Assembly: GCA_002342225.1 (NCBI GenBank)
Contig: DDPO01000109.1
Location: 1-12,310 of the forward strand
Direction: 5' to 3'
Length of the DNA stretch: 12,310 nt
Source: Bdellovibrionaceae bacterium UBA2466
Lineage (GTDB): Bacteria; Bdellovibrionota; FAC87; UBA2466
The notes under the pieces are model-generated. The model worked only from the letters and a program-made list of their open reading frames with translations. It was not told the origin of the DNA and searched no databases. The translations under genes were made by a program, and so were the position numbers. This document shows positions 6,897 through 12,310 of this stretch, piece after piece (the stretch's first letter is position 1; the number at the start of each line of letters is the position of its first letter).

Positions 6897-8045
6897 ATGA
6901 AGTTGTCTAAAAAAGTGCTTTTGGCTCTCATTGTTGCATCTTTGAATTTTAATGTTCAAGCAGACAATTCAGACTCACATGATGCCAAAACCCAATCGGG
7001 GGATTTTAGCCATTCCCAATCGATTTCAAACGATCGCGTAGGCAAAGCACTTCAAGGCCTAAGAATCTGGATTAAGTCTCTGGAAGAGAGATTGCCTAAA
7101 GAGACAGATAATGCGGTCGAAAAAATAGTAGCTTTAATCGATCAACCCAAAGAACTCAGCTCAATGTTGTGGGATGTTTTGGCGCAAAGCGAGCAACAGT
7201 TTGAACCAGATGAGAAAGAGGTTTTTGGTGCAAAGCTTGAAAGCTTTCCCTTAGAGGATCGTCAAAAGTTAGTGGTCGCTTGGACTTCGGAGCTGCAGGA
7301 CTTCTTAAGAAAAAGAGTGGTCACTATTTCAGATAAATTATCAAAGAAGGACAACCCAAAAGTAAAAGAGCTCTCGGAAGCCATTCGAAATTTAAGCAAA
7401 GCCCATTTCGAGGGTTACGACAAATATAAAGAGGTCAGCAAAAAGAGCTCTGATCCAAAGCTTTTTTGTTTTGCTTGCGATGGCCACATAGGTGACTTTA
7501 ATTATCACGAAAACATGGAAGAAAAGATCAAGGCCGCCTTATCGGGTTGGAGTACTTCGCGTGGGAGTTTCGTCGGTACGGCACCTGAGATTAACGAACA
7601 AAAAAAGGACAAACCAACGCTTAGTGGTGAAAAACCTGCCGGTGCCCCAGCTGAGAAAGGAAGTTTTGAAAAATACAGAGCTAGTTTAACTAATGGTCGT
7701 CCAAGTCCTAGTATGTATCCTAAACCTGAAAATATGGCCACGGTGTTGGGTCTTACTTCGACCGAGGGCTACTCTTATCTTCGATGGAAAGGGCCGGGAC
7801 AACACTTTGTCTCGGGTCCACAAGGCAAGGAGTATGGAGTTCAAATAGACTGGGCGTTATTGAAAGCGCAGAGTCTGCAGGAGCAAAAACGGATTTTAGG
7901 AATTTTTGACCAAGTTCTACAAGCGGGAGTTCAACCCTTCAAAGTCGTTCGCCCCAACAATGATGGTTATTGTTTATGGTGCAATTTGGGAAACTATGGT
8001 CCGTCAAAAGCGGAATTGAATTCCTTGCGTGCTCGAGTTCGATAA
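6897..8045 (+). CDS. Secreted protein of unknown family with two CxxC motifs
   Basis: I do not recognise this 382-residue protein. It starts with a clear Sec signal peptide (MKLSKK, a hydrophobic core at 7-17, likely cleavage after NVQA at about 22), so it should be periplasmic, outer-membrane or extracellular. Residues about 45-185 are charged and helical-looking. Two similar cysteine motifs, FCFAC (190-194) and YCLWC (358-362), flank a Lys/Pro/Gly-rich linker (about 233-275) and a more folded-looking segment (about 280-355, with YLRWKGPGQHF). The pairs could form disulfides or bind metal. Neither is CxxCH, so c-type heme is unlikely. GGAAAGG lies 7 bases before ATG. The gene follows the amine oxidase by 25 bases, suggesting joint expression; a shared role outside the cytoplasm is inference. 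Confidence 0.8.
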   Translation: MKLSKKVLLALIVASLNFNVQADNSDSHDAKTQSGDFSHSQSISNDRVGKALQGLRIWIKSLEERLPKETDNAVEKIVALIDQPKELSSMLWDVLAQSEQQFEPDEKEVFGAKLESFPLEDRQKLVVAWTSELQDFLRKRVVTISDKLSKKDNPKVKELSEAIRNLSKAHFEGYDKYKEVSKKSSDPKLFCFACDGHIGDFNYHENMEEKIKAALSGWSTSRGSFVGTAPEINEQKKDKPTLSGEKPAGAPAEKGSFEKYRASLTNGRPSPSMYPKPENMATVLGLTSTEGYSYLRWKGPGQHFVSGPQGKEYGVQIDWALLKAQSLQEQKRILGIFDQVLQAGVQPFKVVRPNNDGYCLWCNLGNYGPSKAELNSLRARVR

Positions 8046-8075
8046 CACCGAAAGTAAAGCCGTACCTTTTGGAGG

Positions 8076-8152
8076 TGGTGGGTGCTGCAGGGGTCGAACC
8101 TGCGACCTCCTCGGTGTAAGCGAGGCGCTCTAACCAACTGAGCTAAGCACCC
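8076..8152 (-). tRNA. tRNA-Val (anticodon UAC)
   Basis: On the minus strand the acceptor arms GGGTGCT (8152 to 8146) and AGCACCC (8086 to 8080) pair fully. They are followed by discriminator A (8079) and an encoded CCA (8078 to 8076). The D-arm has AGCTCAGTTGG, the T-arm GGTTCGACC, and the anticodon loop CTTACAC sits on a CCTCG/CGAGG stem with anticodon TAC (8116-8118), which reads Val codons. It is complete at 77 bases. No T-run terminator is evident after it, where it runs toward the 3' end of the convergent secreted-protein gene. Confidence 0.97.
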
Positions 8153-8179
8153 AAGATAGAGTCAAAGAGCGAATGGTTT

Positions 8180-8208
8180 ACCATAAAAGTTTTAAAAATT
8201 CTTGGAAA
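8180..8208 (-). promoter_or_regulatory. Candidate promoter of tRNA-Val
   Basis: On the minus strand TTTCCA (8208 to 8203) and TATGGT (8185 to 8180), each matching four of six consensus bases, are 17 bases apart. They would start transcription about 20 bases before the tRNA 5' end. The boxes are weak but the placement is good. Confidence 0.3.
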
Positions 8209-8235
8209 CATTAAAAAATTTACTTCAGTCCCAGG

Positions 8236-9099
8236 TTGGGGCAAATTTATCCAGTGGATCCAAGGTTTTATCAAATCGTCTTCTTGTCATCCTTTCTTGT
8301 TATTGGAGTTGTTTTTAGAGACTTTAAAGTGGGTTGGGCGCAGTTAGGAGCCATTCTAATGCCGGCCCTTTTCACTCAGTGGCTAGCTATTCGAGAACTC
8401 AAACTTCCCTATGCCAGCATTCGAAGTGCTGTGATTTCAAGTTTAGGACTTATTCTTCTTATTCGGAGTGAGTCACTGGCCCTGTTGGCCCTAGCTAGTG
8501 CGATAGCTATCTTAAGTAAGTTTACAATCCGTTATCAAGGTAAACATTTTTTTAACCCCACCAATTTTGCTTTAGCACTTATGTTGTTGTTTTCTGAAGG
8601 AGCATGGGTGTCACCTGCTCAATGGGGGGAGGAGTTTATCATTGCATCTTGGATTATTCTTCTGGGAATTTTAGTTACTGAGAAAGCTCTTCGCAGTGAC
8701 ATCAGCTTTTCATTCTTGGGATGGTATCTTCTCTTGTTGTTAGCTCGAGTAACTTACTTGGGCCAGCCCTACAGTGTTTTTTTCCATCAATTAAAAAATG
8801 GCTCTCTACTTCTTTTTTCTTTCTTTATGATTTCCGATCCAAAATCCACTCCGGATCACCCCGTTGGCCGAATTATTTTTTCTTTCTTAGTGGCTGTGCT
8901 TGCCTATTTTATAAAGTTTCATCTCTATAATCCCAATGCCTTGATTCTAGCTCTTTTTTTCCTGTCGCCCTTAACATTGTTCATTGATAAATTATTACCA
9001 GCAAAAAGATTTGATTGGCCGGTCAACAACGCCAAGATGAGGAGCCCGAATTACTATGAAACTTTTGATAGAGTTGTTACTGGCATTAGTAAGCATTAA
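8236..9099 (+). CDS. Orphan RnfD/NqrB-family integral membrane protein
   Basis: This 287-residue, very hydrophobic protein has about eight to ten membrane helices. Segments FNPTNFALAL (106-115) and GSLLLFSFFMISDP (189-202) match the conserved 'FNP' and 'GAT..GAFF..TDP' regions of RnfD/NqrB, the membrane subunits of ion-pumping electron-transfer complexes. The position of the FMN-bearing Thr in the SGAT motif appears to be Leu191 (N188-G-S-L191), so covalent flavin attachment there is unlikely. No other Rnf/Nqr gene is in the window. There is no ATG near the start: I use TTG 8236 to include DPRFYQI, which I take to begin the family core; GTG 8254 is an alternative, and neither has a good ribosome binding site. 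The downstream DUF2330 gene overlaps it by 44 bases. Function is unknown; electron transfer or transport are guesses. Confidence 0.75.
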   Translation: MGQIYPVDPRFYQIVFLSSFLVIGVVFRDFKVGWAQLGAILMPALFTQWLAIRELKLPYASIRSAVISSLGLILLIRSESLALLALASAIAILSKFTIRYQGKHFFNPTNFALALMLLFSEGAWVSPAQWGEEFIIASWIILLGILVTEKALRSDISFSFLGWYLLLLLARVTYLGQPYSVFFHQLKNGSLLLFSFFMISDPKSTPDHPVGRIIFSFLVAVLAYFIKFHLYNPNALILALFFLSPLTLFIDKLLPAKRFDWPVNNAKMRSPNYYETFDRVVTGISKH

Positions 9100-10414
9100 T
9101 TGTTTTGGATTTTGCGGTTTCTACGTCGCTAAAGCAGACAGTTCTTTGTACAACAAATCCTCCCAAGTTGTTTTGGTCAGACATGAGAACAAAACGGCAC
9201 TTACCATGTTCAGTGATTATCGGGGCGAGTTGAAAGATTTTGCACTGGTAGTTCCAGTTCCCGAAGTTTTAAGTCGTGAACAGATCAATGTCGCAGATAG
9301 AGCTATCATTGAAAGGGTGGATGCTTTTTCTGCGCCAAGACTAGTTGAATATTTTGATGCAGACCCCTGTGAGCCCCCCATGTGGAGCACCATGCGGTCG
9401 ATGAAAGCCAGTAAGGGTGGCCTAGTGGGTCCCTCGTCGGACAAAACTTTGGGAGTTACGATTGAGGCTCAATACACTGTTGGGGAGTACGACATCCTTA
9501 TTTTAGGAGCAAAGGAATCATCGGGACTTGAAAAGTGGCTCAAAGAGAATGGATACCAATTGCCCAAAGGTGCCTCTACAGCGCTCGAGCCGTACATCAA
9601 GCAAAATCTTAAATTCTTCGTAGCGAAAGTAAATTTGAGCGAGCAAGTAAAAACGGGATTTCAATACTTACGTCCCATTCAGTTTGCTTATGAGTCTAAT
9701 CGGTTTATGTTGCCTATTCGCCTTGGAATGGTGAATTCCGATGGTCCTCAAGACATGTTGATTTATGCCATCACTAAAAAGGGCAGGGTAGAAACAACGA
9801 ACTATCGAACAGTGAAACTTCCAACAGGAATGGATGTTCCAATCTATATTAAAACCAAGTTCGCCGACTTCTATCGGTCCATGTTTGAAGTCGCTCATAA
9901 TAAGGAAAATCAAAAGGTCGTTTTTCTTGAGTATGCTTGGAATATGGGATGGTGCGATCCTTGTGCGGCAGATCCGTTGACGACGGAAGAGCTCAGAAAG
10001 TTGGGTGTTTTTTGGGCCACGGAAAGTAACTACAATCTAAAATCGCCGAAAGTACGCCCTGGAGTCATTCCCCCATTACAAGCGCTTCCCGAAGCATTCA
10101 TAACAAGACTTCATGTCAAATACGATGCTAAGCATTTTCCAGAGGATCTCTTTTTTCAGGAAACTGGGGATTCCGAGAACTTTCAGGGGCGCTACATTCT
10201 TCGTCATCCTTGGATGAAAGAGGCCAAATGTGAAGCTGCTGTTCGTTATCAAAAAGGGTTAAAAGGCCGTCAGACCAAAGAGGCTGAGACGTTGGCTAAG
10301 CTCACCAACTGGAAACTTGAAGATATTTACAAAGAAATGGGAAAAGAGCTTTCGAGTTCTAACGAATCTTCCGAAAAGACTTCCGAGAAGTGGTACCAAA
10401 ATATCTTTAAATGA
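9056..10414 (+). CDS. DUF2330 domain secreted protein
   Basis: This 452-residue protein of the uncharacterised DUF2330 family was recognised from the N-terminal pattern FCGFYVAKAD, VVLVR..., SDYRGELKDFALVVPVPEVL (three pieces in residues 19-72), the segment SAPRLVEYFDADPC (92-105), and the Cys-rich GWCDPCAADPLTTEEL (298-313) leading to GVFW. A short signal peptide (hydrophobic core at 2-13, then NCFG) predicts export; cleavage could fall near residue 18. Conserved cysteines (20, 105, 300, 303, 392) may form disulfides or bind metal. The Ser/Glu-rich C-terminus (about 431-452) looks disordered. The start lies inside the RnfD-like gene, with GAGGAG 11 bases upstream, implying translational coupling and a working partnership with that membrane protein. 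The biochemical role is not known to me. Confidence 0.85.
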   Translation: MKLLIELLLALVSINCFGFCGFYVAKADSSLYNKSSQVVLVRHENKTALTMFSDYRGELKDFALVVPVPEVLSREQINVADRAIIERVDAFSAPRLVEYFDADPCEPPMWSTMRSMKASKGGLVGPSSDKTLGVTIEAQYTVGEYDILILGAKESSGLEKWLKENGYQLPKGASTALEPYIKQNLKFFVAKVNLSEQVKTGFQYLRPIQFAYESNRFMLPIRLGMVNSDGPQDMLIYAITKKGRVETTNYRTVKLPTGMDVPIYIKTKFADFYRSMFEVAHNKENQKVVFLEYAWNMGWCDPCAADPLTTEELRKLGVFWATESNYNLKSPKVRPGVIPPLQALPEAFITRLHVKYDAKHFPEDLFFQETGDSENFQGRYILRHPWMKEAKCEAAVRYQKGLKGRQTKEAETLAKLTNWKLEDIYKEMGKELSSSNESSEKTSEKWYQNIFK

Positions 10415-10423
10415 GAAGTCGCT

Positions 10424-11251
10424 ATGGCGAATAAAACTGAGACAGTGGGAATCATCGGCTTGGGCCGAATGGGGCGATGCATGGTCAAGGGGCTCCTAGA
10501 AACCCAAACTTTGAATAAGAATGAAGTTTTCTTCACAACAAAGCACAAGGAGACTTCTACTCAAGTTGAAAAAGAGCTGGGTATTAAATCCTGCAAAACT
10601 AATGATGAACTTATTGAGAAGAGCGACATTATTGTGATCGCAGTAAAACCGCAAAACAGTGCCGAAGTTCTCGAAGAAATTGGGAAGAAGATTTCGAAAG
10701 GTAGAACAGTTGTTTCGATAGTGGCCAGTATCCCCACTTCACTTATTGAATCTAAACTCCCCAAGGGAGTAGCAGTAATTAGAGCCATGCCCAACACGCC
10801 AGCGTTCGTGGGTGCTGGTATGACAGCTTGGTGCGCTGGGTCAGGGGCTAAAGAGCCGGATTGGCAACGCGTACAAACCTTGTTTGAACCGTTAGGAAAA
10901 GTCGCCAGAGTCGATGAAAAACATATGGATGCTGTTACAGGTTTAAGTGGTTGTGGACCGGCCTATCTTTACGTCGTATTGGAATCATTGACCGATGCTG
11001 GAATTAAGGTAGGTTTACCGCGAGAATTAGCAACTCTTTTAGCAGGTCAGACTGTTCTAGGAGCTGCCCGTATGTTATTAGACACTGGGCGCCATCCTGC
11101 GGCTTTGAAAGATGAAGTGACGACCCCCGCCGGTTGCACTATCGACGGTTTATTAGAGCTCGAAGAAGGAAAGCTCAGAGTGACTTTAATCAAAGCTGTG
11201 GTTCAAGCAACCAAAAGAGCCAAGGCTTTAGCGAAACAAGTAAAGTTATAG
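10424..11251 (+). CDS. proC: Pyrroline-5-carboxylate reductase
   Basis: ProC performs the last step of proline synthesis in the cytoplasm, reducing 1-pyrroline-5-carboxylate to L-proline with NAD(P)H. The 275-residue length is normal. The N-terminal Rossmann motif GIIGLGRMG (9-17) binds the cofactor, VIAVKPQ (71-77) and RAMPNTPAFVGAGM (120-133) are typical, and the C-terminal dimer domain has the ProC signature around TGLSGCGPAYLY (172-183), TTPAGCTIDGL (233-243) and a final helical segment. Most homologues I recall read SGSGPAY; Cys replaces the middle Ser here, a mild change. ATG lies 9 bases after the DUF2330 stop, and GAGAAG overlapping that stop serves as ribosome binding site. It belongs to the same operon as the genes on both sides. 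Confidence 0.95.
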   Translation: MANKTETVGIIGLGRMGRCMVKGLLETQTLNKNEVFFTTKHKETSTQVEKELGIKSCKTNDELIEKSDIIVIAVKPQNSAEVLEEIGKKISKGRTVVSIVASIPTSLIESKLPKGVAVIRAMPNTPAFVGAGMTAWCAGSGAKEPDWQRVQTLFEPLGKVARVDEKHMDAVTGLSGCGPAYLYVVLESLTDAGIKVGLPRELATLLAGQTVLGAARMLLDTGRHPAALKDEVTTPAGCTIDGLLELEEGKLRVTLIKAVVQATKRAKALAKQVKL

Positions 11252-11261
11252 AGGTGACATC

Positions 11262-12310
11262 GTGGCAAACGACAAAAAAGCAATCCTTAAAGTAGATGGA
11301 AAAGAGTACGAATTAGATATCGTTGAGGGTTCTGAAAAAGAACGCGCAATAGATATTACCAACTTAAGAGCTCAGACTGGATTGGTGACTCTGGATTCCG
11401 GTTACATGAATACGGGTGCTTGCCAAAGTGCGATTACGTTTCTTGATGGTGAGAAGGGAATTTTAAGATATCGCGGGTATCCCATTGAGCAGCTGGCTGA
11501 GAAATCCAACTTCGTAGAAGTTTGCTACTTATTGATTTACGGCAGGCTTCCAACCCAAAAAGAACTGGAAAGATTCCGCACAAGTCTCACTCGGCACACA
11601 ATGCTTCATGAAGACATGAAACGATTCTATGATGGCTTTCCTCGTGATGCCCATCCGATGGCCACTCTGTCATCGGCAGTGAGCACACTATCAACTTTCT
11701 ATCAAGATTCCTCCGATTTCACAAAGCCACTTGATATGGAGTTATCTATTTGGCGGTTGCTTGCAAAACTGCCAACCATTGCAGCTTTCTCCTACAAAAA
11801 ATCGATCGGACAGCCCTTTATCTATCCGACCAATAGCTTAGATTATTGCTCTAACTTCTTAAAAATGATGTTTGCTGTTCCTGCAGAGGACTATCAACTA
11901 GACCCTGAAGTTGCGAGGGCTCTTGATCTACTGTTGATCCTTCACGCGGATCACGAGCAAAATTGTAGTACTTCTACGGTCCGACTTGTAGGTAGTAGCC
12001 GAGCAAACCTCTATGCTTCAGTCTCGGCCGGTATTTCCGCCCTTTGGGGACCTCTCCATGGAGGAGCCAACCAAGAAGTTGTAGAGATGTTACAGGAGAT
12101 CAAGAACTCAGGAATGGATGTAAAAACTTTCGTGGGAAAAGTGAAAGATAAAGCTTCCGGAGCAAGACTCATGGGCTTTGGTCACCGAGTTTATAAAAAC
12201 TTTGATCCGAGGGCCAAAATTATCAAGCGCAGCTGCGATACCATTTTAAAGAAGCTCAATATTCATGATCCCTTGTTGGATATTGCGAAGCGGCTTGAAG
12301 AAACAGCTTT
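11262..12310 (+). CDS. gltA: Citrate synthase (partial, 3' end outside window)
   Basis: Citrate synthase condenses acetyl-CoA with oxaloacetate and starts the TCA cycle. The frame begins at GTG 11262, 10 bases after proC, with GAGGTG (11251-11256) as ribosome binding site; this overlaps the last base of the proC stop, so the two are tightly coupled. About 349 codons are present and the frame is still open at the window edge. The N-terminal small domain (residues about 1-40) is of the long E. coli-like type, followed by YRGYPIEQLAEKS. Catalytic histidines are in HADHEQN (H231) and GPLHGG (H266), and FGHRVYKNFDPRA follows. The catalytic Asp should lie just beyond the edge. No truncation or frameshift is visible. 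Confidence 0.97.
   Translation, partial: MANDKKAILKVDGKEYELDIVEGSEKERAIDITNLRAQTGLVTLDSGYMNTGACQSAITFLDGEKGILRYRGYPIEQLAEKSNFVEVCYLLIYGRLPTQKELERFRTSLTRHTMLHEDMKRFYDGFPRDAHPMATLSSAVSTLSTFYQDSSDFTKPLDMELSIWRLLAKLPTIAAFSYKKSIGQPFIYPTNSLDYCSNFLKMMFAVPAEDYQLDPEVARALDLLLILHADHEQNCSTSTVRLVGSSRANLYASVSAGISALWGPLHGGANQEVVEMLQEIKNSGMDVKTFVGKVKDKASGARLMGFGHRVYKNFDPRAKIIKRSCDTILKKLNIHDPLLDIAKRLEETA

Noticed and set aside
6897..8045. c-type heme sites in the secreted double-CxxC protein
   Set aside because: The motifs are CFAC-D and CLWC-N and lack the His of CxxCH.
8076..8152. Phage or island attachment site at tRNA-Val
   Set aside because: There is no integrase, no direct repeat of the tRNA 3' end that I can find in the window, and the flanking genes look like normal chromosome.

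Overview
The window looks like ordinary chromosome from a Gram-negative bacterium with moderate to low GC. It most resembles the Bdellovibrionota or another former delta-proteobacterial lineage. This is an inference from three things: RNase J, a LysM protein with a lipoprotein-like N-terminus, and an RnfD-like/DUF2330 gene pair sit beside housekeeping genes (metK, proC, gltA). No mobile element, CRISPR array, rRNA or integrase is visible.

Left part (1-3380): the last 47 codons of a probable Lon protease are followed by a 187-base AT-rich gap. Next comes a 67-residue small protein with two CxxC knuckles and a strong ribosome binding site. It converges tail-to-tail on metK (minus strand), and two hairpins between them each serve one strand as terminator. 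Upstream of metK, also on the minus strand, lies a 493-residue LysM protein with a signal or lipoprotein leader, a long acidic Ser/Glu/Asp region, two LysM-like domains, a proline-rich hinge, a C-terminal membrane helix and a short charged tail. The hinge is encoded partly by a run of nine C residues. Loss or gain of one base would create an immediate stop codon and remove the membrane anchor. The short metK leader holds a 7-bp inverted repeat that covers the putative ribosome binding site.

Middle part (3515-8152): RNase J is transcribed divergently from the LysM gene and has no recognisable Shine-Dalgarno sequence. It is followed by a Tat-exported FAD amine oxidase and, 25 bases later, a secreted 382-residue protein of unknown family with two CxxC motifs. 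These two probably form a secreted-protein operon. A complete tRNA-Val (anticodon UAC, CCA encoded) lies on the minus strand just after them.

Right part (8236-12310): a tight plus-strand operon encodes an orphan RnfD/NqrB-family membrane protein, a secreted DUF2330 protein overlapping it by 44 bases, ProC (proline biosynthesis) and GltA (citrate synthase, cut by the window edge). By the alignment I can make by eye, the RnfD-like protein lacks the threonine that carries covalent FMN in true RnfD/NqrB, and no other Rnf/Nqr subunit is present here. The RnfD-like/DUF2330 pair, the phase-variation-like C9 tract and the metK leader are the most interesting items.
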